47,683 bases of DNA from Larix sibirica. Taxonomy: Eukaryota; Streptophyta; Pinopsida; Pinales; Pinaceae. Of this stretch, positions 31,891-42,645 are shown in pieces (the first letter of the stretch is position 1; every line of letters begins with the position of its first letter). The stretch spans positions 1 to 47,683 of the forward strand of contig NWUY0304866871.1 in assembly GCA_004151065.3 (NCBI GenBank), read 5' to 3'. The notes beneath the pieces were generated by a model. It ran no database searches. It worked only from the letters and a program-made list of their open reading frames with translations, and was not told where the DNA came from. Both the position numbers and the translations under genes were made by a program.

Positions 31891-33859
31891 ATGTTTCTTC
31901 CCTCAATAAAAAAGCAATAAACGAGCTAGAAGGATTAACGCTCCTAACTCTACTGATTAACGTTCCATCCTTATTAACGTTCCTTTTCTTTGGCTTGCTT
32001 CAAGGAAATGTATCGTAACTGACCTCACTTACTTATTGAGTCAACTTAGGCACGAAGACTCAACGCATGGGATAAAATAGAAGGACTCGCTGAGTAAAGC
32101 ATCGGATATTTCTGTGAGACGTATTCAATAAATACCAGAGATGGTTTCGCCCGTTATCGCGGGGGTAATAAACCCCGGTTTTGAATCTATTTGCTCATAA
32201 GCAAGCAATAAGTTGGAAAAATAACTGACGGTTTCCAGAACAGTTGTCCAGCGCCCTTATGAATTGTTATTCATTACTTTACGAAACCTTATGAATTCTT
32301 CCATTGAGTGATTTATTCTATCTTTAATTGCATGTTTTGGGTGCTCGGAGGTTTCAAGATTTGATGAGTCGGTTGACTTCTAAAATCCGCGACACACAAC
32401 ATAAGGGTTCATAAGGGGCCCGCTCCCCTCTTACTATAATTCCTCTAATGTAGCAGAGGATTGTAACTCCAGGGGAAGCAATGTAACACACTATGAGGAG
32501 AGAATATATTGCGGGAGATCCTAATAATAACCATCTTGTTGCATTTGGCACATCTCCGGAGTGATTACAATTTTAGACAGAGATAGCGGTGCTCACAAAT
32601 AGATTCAAGAATTCACTAAAGAAAAGGAAAGAAGAGAAAAGGTGTGGTGTACCAATTGCAAGGTAGAACGACATCATGTGAATTAAATCCCTCTACTTAG
32701 AAGAGGAGTTGCACGTTGTTATAAAGGCGAAATGTTAACTGAGAAGGACCCGTAGGGCGCCTTATATAATGAAATTATTCTGGGATTGCTTTAAATGCTT
32801 GTTTTAGTGCTCTTTGTTTTGATCCGGGAACTACTATTGGAAATGCTGCTTTTGCTACTGGGATTGATGATTGAAATGCTCTTGGAACTGTTGGTCGTTC
32901 TGCTGCTTTGACTGCTGGTGCTACTCTACTTACCCGGTTCAACAATTAATTGCTGATACAGCGGCTACTTCGACTTATGCTGGAACTGATCCTGGTACTG
33001 ATCTTATGGCAATGATCTTGGTTCAGCTGGTGCTTATGGGGATGCTTGTCGTTCTGCTCCTTCAACGAAGTGCCGAGGATGCTTTGACGAATGTTTATCC
33101 CCTCGTGTTCTCCATGGGTCCCACCCTCCTATCCTGACGAGTAGCCTCACCTTCCAAGTTGCATCTCGCTCTCGTCCGATGGTATAATGCCTCTTCCCCC
33201 ATATGGGTTCACCCCATTATGAGTAGTATCCCCATTCTATACTGGAACCCATACTGCTACTCATCATCCCCTTAGGATTAGAAATAGACTAGCTTTTGAC
33301 AATATAGATGATAATGATAAGGCCTGTAGCTGGGTCTGATTGATACGCGAGCTGTGAATGAAGGGTACGTGGTATTGGCAGATGTATCATTTGTAACCCC
33401 TATCCATAATAAGTATAAGTCCCCTTTATTTGGCCACTCCTACCCGGCCTTCCCTCCCTATCTGTGGACTTTCCCTTCCTAATGATGTTCTTATTTTTAA
33501 TAAAATAATGGCATTATATATAAATAGTGTTTACATAATATGATACCCATCCCCATTTCAATTTGGAGTTACAATCTGCGTTGTATAAATTAATCTTGGC
33601 ATTACCCACTAGCCCTAGCCAGTGTTTCATTCACATTGTCATAGGGTTTTTCTAATAAAGCTAACTGCCAGTCAGACATATAGGATACGGATATAGGATA
33701 CGGGTAGACCAGACCTAAGGGAGAAGAAGGGACTAGAGCTATTCAGGTTCTCACGTTCCCAGGAAGTTATATTGAGTTAGGTTAGTAAGTAAGGAGGGTC
33801 ATTCCAAATAGCCCCGTTGTTTAACGTTACCTGTTCTAGATCCCCACGTGCCCAGGAAG
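31891..33859. other. gene-free stretch with a CTGCTGGTACTGAT word cluster
   Basis: No gene was recognised. At 32,820-33,080 short words (GCTACTGGGATTG, CTTGGAACTG, GCTGGTGCTAC, GGAACTGATCCTGG, TACTGATCTTATGGC) repeat loosely, giving an 88-codon Leu/Val-rich frame (32,871-33,137). That frame is best read as repeat-born. Similar words lie at 43,150-43,220. Confidence 0.4.
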
Positions 33860-33990
33860 TTTGTGTTAAGACCTATGGTTTCAGACCTTACCAGTGTCCA
33901 GGCCTCCTATATCGTAGTCAAGACCTCCAGTGGATTGTCCAGACCTATTAAAAAGTTCTAGGCCTCTATATGTGGTCAAGACCTATAGTG
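33860..33990 (+). repeat. degenerate GTCAAGACCT / CAGGCCTC array
   Basis: Units TTAAGACCTATGG, TTTCAGACCTTACCAGTG, TCCAGGCCTCCTATATCG, TAGTCAAGACCTCCAGTGG, GTCCAGACCTATT, CTAGGCCTCTATATG and GGTCAAGACCTATAGTG repeat every 15-25 bp. It is the same family as 13,318-13,412. Confidence 0.7.
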
Positions 33991-36029
33991 CAAGTAACCA
34001 ATCATGAGTAAAAACAGAAAGTAGTATTCTTTATAATCTTAATATGCAGATGTAGCTCCCAGTGTGGAGGTTGGTAGGTATAACCCATTCTCATTTGACA
34101 TATTTCCATAGTCAAAACCTTCCCCTCGTACCTCGGGAAAGTCCCTACGGGTCCTCATTTTGATGGGTCCGATGAACCACATTCCTCCATCTGGTATATA
34201 TATAAAATGGAGATTCCTTTCAAAATAGAATAAGAGTGAAAGCCCAAAGAGCGTAAGCAAATAAGCTATTTTGCAAACCCCCCACCCATGATCGAACTAT
34301 GCTATCTGTTTCAGACCTCGTTCCCGCAAGCCAGGTCTCTACCTGTAAGTTGCCCTGACTGTACAAATGGAGGTAAAGTTGCAACATATTGAATAAGCAC
34401 CTTTCAAGCTTTGTCGCGAGGCAGTTTACTGCTGCTGGTGTATTTGGAGCAACAAGAGGAACTCCAACCGAGACTATACTACAGGCACTGCTAGCGGGGA
34501 TGCTTTTACGATTTCAAGGGCCAACAGATAGAGACCTGGCTGGCACTTCGAACAGGACACAATAAAGCCCCTTGATTATATGCCTACACTGGCTTACTTA
34601 CTTTAACTTTTAGATCTTACCGGCCGGGTACTTTTCACTTTATTATTATTTGATATGCCCATCTTTTTGACTCACGTGCATGCTCACCTGTTACCCTTAA
34701 CTTTACTGCCTTCTCCCTATACTACGAACTTCATTAATTGGTGCGGTGGGGACCACTCACTATGACTTGGATTTCAGAGCAGCCTCGCCGATCTTATTAA
34801 TCAATTTAGAACACCTGGATAACCCGCTCATTCTATAAATAGAAGACCTAACTAATTAACTGCCTTTATTATGCCTGCTGCTACTCACCTTCTATTACCT
34901 GAACAACTATTCCTGATCTCTATCTATATATCACTTATTGAATGAATCAACTTAGTATAGACTGCTATTATCTTCTCTTATAAGGACTACCGCATCAACC
35001 AACCTTACCCTTACTCCATCACATAGTACCTCCTATACGCCTTACATTAGTGATACAGTTGACATAACATTTGCTTGAAGATACTGCTGGCTGGGTACCA
35101 ACCATAACTATTCTTCCCGCTGAGGAGCCAATACGATTCCGAATCCAATGCCTTCTAGGAAGGAATACTTAGTTGATACGGACGACAGGCACTATCTTCT
35201 CTTGTAGGGCCGGGCTTAGGGATCCTTTTTATATTCGTTATATATGTCATATCGGGATCTTATTTATTTATTTACTTTTTACTTAGATTCTTCTCTGGGT
35301 GGTGGGTGGGGCCTACCTTTGGACCACATTGAATAACCCCAGACCAGACATCGAATGAATGTTTCAACAAGCTTGAGGTCTAAGAACATATCCTACCCTG
35401 GCATAGATGGCCCAAAAACAAGGTTGAATCCAGACATACCCCCTTCCCTTTGTGTCATAACCCCCATTTAGTGGATGGATTCAAGGGATTTTATTGACTA
35501 AATTAATAAAGTGTTATCGAACGAACGCGGGTGCTGTGTCGAACGCCTCCGTGCAATGCTTAAAAGTTCATGGAGCCAGTCTCCTGTTCTATGCCCGATG
35601 GTTAGTTGGTAGCAGTAGGTCTAACTTCCTGTCATCCTTTCGGCTGAAAAAGGTAATATCGATGGTCTAAATGCTAACCCATCCAAGGAAGCCCATCTAA
35701 TCCAAGTAGTAAGGCTGTATTCAATTAAAAAGAGCTAGCTGTAAACACAACAGGTGAAAACTAACATTATTTTCCACTTGGACAACACTTCGTTCCTCAC
35801 GTTCTAGCCACACATTCTAGCATCACGGGTGGGTTTGTCAAGCCTAAAAGCCAACCACCTCCTTCCTTTTGCGTGTTGGACCTTTCCCTCTTGGTGCTGC
35901 TGGATCACCAGGGTATGGAACTAACTTTCTATATGTAATTTATTTGATAACATAAGAGCCCCGAGAAGAACCTACTATCTCTTTTAGAATATAACTGGAC
36001 ATCAGCTTTCAGAAATGAGACACAACGAT
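33991..36029. other. gene-free intergenic stretch
   Basis: A 73-codon minus-strand frame (34,039-34,260) has no recognised domain. No RNA gene was seen. Near 35,585 a weak TGTTCTATGCCCGATGG and GTAGCAGTAGG pair resembles family A. Confidence 0.4.
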
Positions 36030-36366
36030 TTATCTAGTGGTGTGTCTTGGTTTATTCGCGATAGTTTCCTGTCCAGAGAGTAGTTACTTTTGACAAACAT
36101 TCGAGGTTCTTGTAGATTGAGGTTCGGTGGAGGAGCAAACCCCCCTCTTTGTGACGCGTTCATTGCGATCTGCTTGTTCCACTCCGTGCCTCAAGTTTTG
36201 TGCTCCAAACCCCCCTATCTTTATATTGACCCTAAGATATATCAACATTCCACAGGAAGATTTCAATTTTGTGGGTGATTTCAATGCTCGCACTAGGGCT
36301 CTCTATACGTTGATCCATGACCGGGTGGAGGATGCACGCGGTAATTTGTTGGACATTAATATATAG
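36030..36366 (+). mobile_element. LINE-type endonuclease remnant
   Basis: The plus strand carries a broken piece of the apurinic-type endonuclease domain of a non-LTR retrotransposon. The clearest part is VGDFNARTRAL at about 36,262-36,294, followed by TLIHDRVEDA. GDFNAR is the Asp/Asn catalytic motif of this endonuclease family, which nicks target DNA to prime reverse transcription. Upstream, in another frame (36,090-36,278), weaker similarity to the same domain continues (FIAICLFHS, where the family usually has a VAICYFPP-type strand). SGVSWFIRDSF at about 36,036-36,068 fits the earlier GGV-F-R part. At least one frameshift lies near 36,250-36,280 and no reverse transcriptase was found downstream, so the fragment is dead. 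It probably came from nuclear DNA. Exonuclease III family proteins are the alternative, but the NART-RAL context favours LINEs. Confidence 0.6.
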
Positions 36367-37640
36367 GTCCCTCTCCTAGCTACCCAGCTCCATATAAGTG
36401 AAACTACTCCCATCCCAACTCCATTATTCCGTGTCAGCACCGTGTTCAGCGAGATCGCCATATATAGATAGGGCAATGCCCGGGAGCTCCATACCAATAA
36501 TTCTACCAAGGTGAGGCATATCACTTCTACCAAGCATATACCACATGCTGTTACTTACGTTGATATACATTTTTAGGATCATTGGAAGACATGTCGAGTG
36601 GCATAGTAAATTTATATAGGAAATCTTCGCTTCGGAAATAAAGAAATGTTTAGGAGTTTGAGGATTATTATAATTAGGATTACCCAAACAGCCATGATTT
36701 ATTGGATTGGATCAATTTGATTTATTGGAAGGACTTGCCCCCCGGGCCCCAACACCCCAGGAAGGACAATAAAACAAGCCCTGGTACCCCAACTCCAGGA
36801 TGCAGGGAGGATGATGAGTCTTACCCTATGAGCCAACTAATTTATTAGGAGGTAAAGGATAAGTCTTCCCCAGAAAAGAGCCAACCGCCTACCCATCCCT
36901 CTATTCAGATCCACATTTTGATAGAATGGATGGATTGATCGCGCACATATAATTAATAAATCCTTCTCCAATTATTCCTTATCCGAAGGTTATTATTCAG
37001 GATCTCATGCGGCTTCATATTCCTATCTCTGTTCCTACTACTGCTATTAGTATTATGAATTGCTATTCTTCGCACTAGAGTATAAATCGCTCTTCGTTCC
37101 TACCATCCTTTATCTTTATCACTTGACTGCTTTGACTCTCCCTTTACTTTCTTTCACCTTCCTCCCCCGGTTACTATTCTATGGCCTATTTAACTTGTAT
37201 GGGTTTTTCCATTCTTTCTGCCTTCGACCTTCTCTATACTAGTTGCCTTAGTCTTAGGTATTAGCCTTCAGAGACCAGCTTAGTCCAGTTATATGAACAC
37301 TTGCCCTAAGGCCATAGAGGATAGTTCAAGCCAAGTGAAAGCCTTATGTACAAAAGGTTATATCCCATTGTCTACATCTATAGAGATTACCTTAGTACTA
37401 AGCCTTAAATAAATAGAAAAAAGAAACCTGAATTTTTCTTGGTGGGGGAGGCTACGGGCCAATTAGTTAAGGCATTTTAGGTCCTCCCTCCGAGCAATCA
37501 ACCAGGACACGCAGAGCATGTAGCAAATTTGTTTGATTCTGTAAGCACTGATGAACCTTGCCGGGTTTTTGGAAAGGAAGTAAATAAGAAGATTAATTAC
37601 TCTGAAAGGCAGGCATAATAAAAAGGTGGGATCAATAAAT
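36367..37640. other. gene-free intergenic stretch
   Basis: Minus-strand frames 36,303-36,533 and 36,424-36,687 (76 and 87 codons) lack a recognised domain. Part of 37,245-37,400 read on the minus strand (CTTGAACTATCC, GGCCTTAGGGCAAG) resembles 28,740-28,790 in direct orientation. At 37,463-37,711 a minus-strand Leu/Phe-rich frame overlaps the next entry. Confidence 0.4.
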
Positions 37641-37647
37641 AACATAT

Positions 37648-37863
37648 ATGCCAAGACCAACAGTTGAAGATTGTTTAGAATATCCAAGTCGCTTGTTTGT
37701 TTCTTCCTCAACTCAAGTGGGGGGGGCGCTCATTCATCTACAGGAAGCACCTGGTCGTTCGTTCTTTGAAAGAAAGAAGCAGCAAGCACACACAGGGCGG
37801 TTTTATAGATCTTTAATGAGCAATCAAGGCACTTTTCAAACAGATATCATTAATGGGGCATAA
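37648..37863 (+). CDS. unidentified 71-codon ATG open frame
   Basis: This short frame starts at a normal ATG and gives a mixed, soluble-looking product (starts MPRPTVEDCLEYPSRLF; FFERKKQQAHTGRFYRSL in the second half). The amino acid mix is more protein-like than most frames here, but I do not recognise it. The start context TATATGCCAAGA is shared exactly with the frame at 44,146. It could be a remnant of a ribosomal or intron-borne protein, or chance. No domain supports either. Confidence 0.2.
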   Translation: MPRPTVEDCLEYPSRLFVSSSTQVGGALIHLQEAPGRSFFERKKQQAHTGRFYRSLMSNQGTFQTDIINGA

Positions 37864-38037
37864 GTGGCTCTAGAAGGCAAGGTTATTTAGTTGTAGCTTT
37901 ATGGAGAAATTGCTCGAATTCGGGAAACCAAGCTTTCTCCACCAACTATTCCTTGACAATCGATTCATGCCCTCATCTATTCCTAAAGCTTCGTTTCAAA
38001 TTGACTAATTGAGAGAAACCATTCTATTTGGAGCCTT

Positions 38038-38099
38038 GGGGCCGTAACTCCAAGAAGGCAAAATCAAGTTGACAGAGTCTAAATGGGGGCCGTAACTCC
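38038..38099 (+). repeat. spaced direct repeat GGGGCCGTAACTCC
   Basis: The 14-mer GGGGCCGTAACTCC occurs at 38,038-38,051 and 38,086-38,099, 48 bp apart. Confidence 0.85.
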
Positions 38100-38449
38100 G
38101 AACCCAACCACACCTTTGGCAAGCTATCGAACCTGACCTCCTCCTTACCCATTTATTCGCCGTCTTTGCTCCGATGATGAGCTTATATTACCTCCTCAAA
38201 CTCCGATAGGATTTATGCTTAACAACAATGGTTAAGTGCCAAAGTAATGGACTAAGATCGTCCGCCCGTAAGGGGATTTTAATAAGGAGAAACGCCAAAT
38301 AGAGAGGTTTAATTGTAATGAGGGAGGTGATGCCACAAAACCACATGGGTAATCTCCTGCTGGTAACGTTGGTAACGCCCAATGGGATTTACCACAAACT
38401 GTGAAGCTGTCGGTGAATTGAATACTTCCTACCAGCAGTAATGGCTTTG

Positions 38450-38545
38450 GAAGGAAGGAGAGGTTTGCATTGCGAACCATAGCCATCCACACTTAACGAA
38501 TTTAACCCTTCCAATATACACACTACGGGTTTAAACCCTCCCATT
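38450..38545 (+). repeat. family H repeat with perfect palindrome
   Basis: AAGGAGAGGTTTGCATTGCG and AACCATAGCCATCC are followed by CACTACGGGTTTAAACCCTC. GGGTTTAAACCC (38,527-38,538) is a perfect 12-base palindrome. The two blocks also occur at 17,255-17,400 in reverse order. Confidence 0.65.
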
Positions 38546-40680
38546 GGTGGTTACTTTTTTTTTGGATCCATCACCGGATGAAGAAAAGAAAGAAAGAATA
38601 CGATGATGGGTGAGAAGGATTATATACCAAATCAAACTTAACATGGGGAAGGTTTCAAATCTGGCTCACCCAACAAATCCATCCAGCAACCATGGATTAT
38701 TCAGATGATTTGTTCTATTGATGATTTTGTTCAGAACCAGCAGATGTGATTTCTTAATTGATTTATCCAGATGGCAAGGACATAGAGATTGGTTCAAAAC
38801 TTAGAATAAGTAAATAGGAGCTACAGGGATAGGCCGCCTATGGGGGATTACCCATTAGTGTCCTGCCTGTGCCCTATGTTTTTATAACAAACACAAGGAA
38901 TGGATTTACTATTCTACAAGAACCGCCGAGATTAATAAACTGGATTGGTGAATGGTTAAAACCCTAGTAACTACGTGGTGTAACCTCAAGCAGCGGTAGT
39001 ATTGCTCCACCATCTTCTTGGGTTAAACCCGTTGGGATTGTGAAGATTAGTCCTTAGTTTTTAATTGGCTTAAATGTACCATTTTCATTCCTAATAAACG
39101 ACACTTTATGATCCCAACGATATGGCTCACTAACCACTATTGGCCTTGCTCAACTCACCTGATTCTTCTTCTTTCGGAACCTAGGATAGGAGATCTCCGG
39201 ATTATTAGGAGGTTTTGGAATCTACAGACTCTGCTTTTAAATCCATAACGTCTGATGATAGTGCCCCCTACCTTAAAGTTTAGGAAATCGCCCGAATAAA
39301 GAATATCTCATTTTATGATCCCTAATGATATTCATCAGATACATGTGGAAATGGTGCAAGGATACCCCTCACTCTGAAAAGTGAAAGTATATGCAGATAT
39401 CATATCAGCTCTTTAGTAATAATATATTTGAATATAGGGAGGGTAGTACTCGGAACTATTTCATATGACTTTCACTCTTTATGGTCACTTGATGACTCAC
39501 ACTCACTATTGATTGGCCCTAGCTGTCCCTATGCGGTTCGGTTCTGGAACCTCATCAGAATTAGTATCACTCCCCTCCTCAATGGCCTTAGTTCAGGAAG
39601 AAGAATCTCCATTTTATTGCCCAGATGAGTGTTGTTTGGGATGGATTCGTCGGACTCATCAGAATGAGGTTTTGTGACTAAGGCAAAACGCTGAATTAAA
39701 ATGCTTTTGAGAAGAAAGTATGTCCCATCCCAATTAACAAAACAAACAAACATGATAGTGTAACCTCTCAATGGTGTAAGCCCAGCTGGGTAAGCTAACC
39801 CATACCTAAAAGCAATTGATAGCACATCCTATGCCCCAAGGTAAACGAAATGAGAAAGGGCATGGCGGCTCCCCCCAAGAAATGAATGTATGTCTGATTC
39901 AGGTTGATATTATGAGTAGTCACTTTTCATATCCTCCCTTTCAGCTAACGTTAGTGGTCCTCATCCGGAATCTTGCGGTAGCCCTTCCTGGAGGCAGCTG
40001 TATGTGTCAACGAATTTGACACGGCCTTATGCTCTAAGAAGTGTTGCCCCACAGACTCATCACTAACTGTGGATGTTAAGGCACCTCTTATTAATAAAGA
40101 TGATGCAATAAGGAAATCCAGAGAGAAACGTCCTTGCCCTCCCGGTGGTCGATCTTCGTGGCTCGTCCCTCTCCCTAACGGTCGAGCAGCTTAACGCAGC
40201 ACCTCGTCCTCGTACCTCGGCATCGCGGGATAAGATTATGGGGTTTATATGAATTCAATCATTAATAATAAGGGGGTTAATGCCCTAAAGAAGGAGAAGG
40301 AGGTACCATCTGGCCAAGCAAGTAGTTGTCCACTGTATTCCATTAAAAGAAGATTGAAATAAATAAGAATGAAAATTAGATCGTTTTGTGGGGTATGAAG
40401 TTTATTTGTGCTGTTATCCCAAAAGTTTATTTCAAAAGCGTATCAACTCCCGATCAATTAATAGGTGTGGTAAGTGACCTCCTTATTATTTATGAGCATA
40501 TGATTCTCTAATCTGTGTTTTGCACGCCCCTACCCTTATGGGTAGCATACTAAGTATATGGGCGGGTTTCAAGGATGGAAACTTCTATCAAATGGAAGGG
40601 TTAATGCAAGGGTAACTATTAAATAAGTAGTGCCAATAGGGGTAAAGCTTTATAAATGCTCCTTAAAACCTGGGTAATTT
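38546..40680. other. gene-free intergenic stretch
   Basis: A 98-codon minus-strand frame (39,529-39,825) and smaller ones have no recognised domain. GGTGTAACCTC near 38,977 and AGTGTAACCTC near 39,758 are each close to a palindrome (GGGTTAAACCC 39,020-39,030; CCCAGCTGGG 39,781-39,790), perhaps decayed family H. The segment 40,120-40,220 is more C/G-rich than its surroundings, without a frame. Confidence 0.4.
39020..39030. repeat. palindrome GGGTTAAACCC
   Basis: An 11-base inverted repeat with one central base, the fourth copy of the GGGTTNAACCC type in the window. Confidence 0.6.
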
Positions 40681-40765
40681 ATTACTGGCCATGGAGTTCC
40701 CAGCCTTCGTTCCTCTGTCTTTGTAACCGGTGCTCATTCTTAATTGGGTGGTCGTGATACACGGG
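40681..40765 (+). repeat. family A repeat, copy 4 (5' part only)
   Basis: ATTACTGGCCATGGAGTTCC, CAGCCTTCGTTCC, GTAACCGGTGCTCATTCTTA and ATTGGGTGG align with 24,887-24,975 in order and direction. The AGTAGCGG and CTCCTTTG parts are missing. Confidence 0.7.
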
Positions 40766-42440
40766 TTTTTCTTCCCTAGTAGGTGCAATCCAAAATTTCC
40801 ATTATCCTATTTAATAAAAGGTTTGGCATATTCTTTTAACCCGAATATCAGGGAAACAAAGACGAGCTTCCCCCGGGCATTTTCTTTTACTGGGGGCGGA
40901 GCGAAGTAGGCTTGTGTTATTCCAAGACTAAAGATCCATTGGTGTGTGTTCCTGCCTGCTTGAAAGGTAAAATGTTTTTGCTCAGAGCGGCGGGTACTAT
41001 TGAACACCAAACCTGAATGTGATTGTATCAACTGCACTACTTTTTTTATATCGCCCATTGAGTTAAAGCCAGTGAAAAGAATCCTCCTTTATCTATAAAT
41101 AAAAGCATAGTTTTCAGTCTGTTCCAACCACCCAAGGAGTAGTTTCAATCATTATCTATGAGATTATGCGAAGTAGTTTTGGTGAATTAATTTCTTCCGA
41201 GCGACTACTTTATTAATTGCCTGCTCTGATCCGTCCATAGCTAAGTCTATAATCTCCTGTCGTCCAGCCTGCCCTGCCTGCCATCCATGAATTAATTTCA
41301 ATCAATCCTTGCTTCTGTATCCGAAGGCTCCTGTTAAGGCGTCGTAGTATCCCTCAATGGCATCCTGGCAACTAACGTCCAATCTGGAGTAAGAATAACT
41401 TCATTTTAGATCCCGCGATGAGGTATCACCTACAATGACCCCCTTAAAATAATATTTATCTGAATAAGGATGCCAAAATACTGTTAAGTTCAATCCATAT
41501 AAAGCCTACTTGGTGCCTGCTCCCTAGCTGATTCAAAAGCGTATAAAACCCCCAGGTGGTGTTTTAACTGTCATTATCTATGAGCATATTATTTTCTTTT
41601 TTTCCTGACACATGATCGATCGCTAGCCTGTATTAGCAATAATGGGAGGTTGAAATCATCTATTTCGTGGGTCGAAGCTAAAGTAAAGTTGAAGTATAAA
41701 GTAAAATTGAAGTGTAGTAATTGCCAGGAAAATGCTTCATGGTACCAGGCTAAACAAGTGATAGGGGGTGTGATTGGCTCGGATGAAGCAAAAGCGCTAA
41801 ACCTTTTATGGGGCAAGTGATAGCGATCAGGGGCAAGCAGTGTAAATCCAGTACTCCTTCCTAGCGGTAGCATCCATCAACTCTGGCTATGGTTCTAACT
41901 AACCTGACCTCTCACTGGATAATATGGTACAAGCCGTGATAAGACCGTACCAAACCATATCGTACCAGCGATACCTGCTGTTGATGGTTTCTCCTCGACT
42001 TGTCTATCGGCATAACTTTTTAATGAAGGTATATTTTCTATCTTCAAACCACCCCGTAGGGCATCATGGGAAGGTGAAAAGAGCAAGAATCTTCTGTTTG
42101 TCCTGAAGTGTCCACCGGGAATGTCTAAATTTCTATTGGCCTCACTCACCTGACCTTCTTATCAGACCTTTTTGTTAGTGCCCATCCTCCGTAACGGTAT
42201 TGGTCAATCCTAATCAAAGCAAGCAAGTGAAAGGTTCAGCACTGTTTTGATCTTCATGGAATTTGGTTCTTAAAAAATAGAATTCCGTCAGGCCAAGACT
42301 TAAAGTCAGCTCTGATAGCTCTATGTAAGAAAGATAAGCTGTATAGATAGATATCTCCCATTTATAGCTCATGATATCCCAGTCTTACATTGATAGTAAG
42401 GCAATATAGGGTTTAGATATCCGGGGGCGCCGGAATCTGT
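40766..42440. other. gene-free stretch with TTCAAAAGCGTAT duplication
   Basis: Minus-strand frames of 83-94 codons (40,807-41,058; 41,589-41,873; 41,895-42,149) have no recognised domain. TTCAAAAGCGTAT occurs at about 40,432 and 41,531. Each is followed by a CC(C)-rich bit, then ATTAT(C/T)TATGAGCATAT at about 40,485 and 41,573. This points to an old duplication about 1.1 kb apart. Confidence 0.45.
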
Positions 42441-42444
42441 TTTT

Positions 42445-42645
42445 AACTAGGCTCCTTTCCTTATTTCCTTAGTTGGACTCCTTTCCTGTAATCTTCTTTG
42501 AAGCAAGGCTCTTTATTAAATCTCTCTTTGGTTTTCCTAATTGAACTAGGTCTATATGAACCAGGCTTTATATTTGACCTTTTATTTACTGATAGTCGTT
42601 CCTGATGGGGTTAAGCGGGCAGTAGCGGGAGGGGCATGTAGGAAC
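42445..42645 (+). repeat. family A repeat, copy 5 (parts in changed order)
   Basis: It reads TAGGCTCCTTTCC, CTTAGTTGGACTCC, ATCTTCTTTGAAGCAAGGCT, TATATGAACCAGGC and only then GTCGTTCCTGATGGGG, GCGGGCAGTAGCGGGAGG. In the 24.9 and 26.9 kb copies the GTTCCTG...TGGG block comes first. Two adjacent units or a tandem phase shift would explain the order. Confidence 0.7.

Noticed and set aside
32871-33137. 88-codon hydrophobic frame as a small membrane protein
   Set aside because: It is generated by loosely repeated CTGGTACTGAT-type words. Similar words at 43.15 kb give another Leu/Met-rich frame, so the hydrophobicity is a by-product.
36303-36687. Minus-strand frames near the LINE remnant as part of a reverse transcriptase
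   Set aside because: No reverse transcriptase motif such as a YADD-type box was found, and they lie on the strand opposite to the endonuclease signal.
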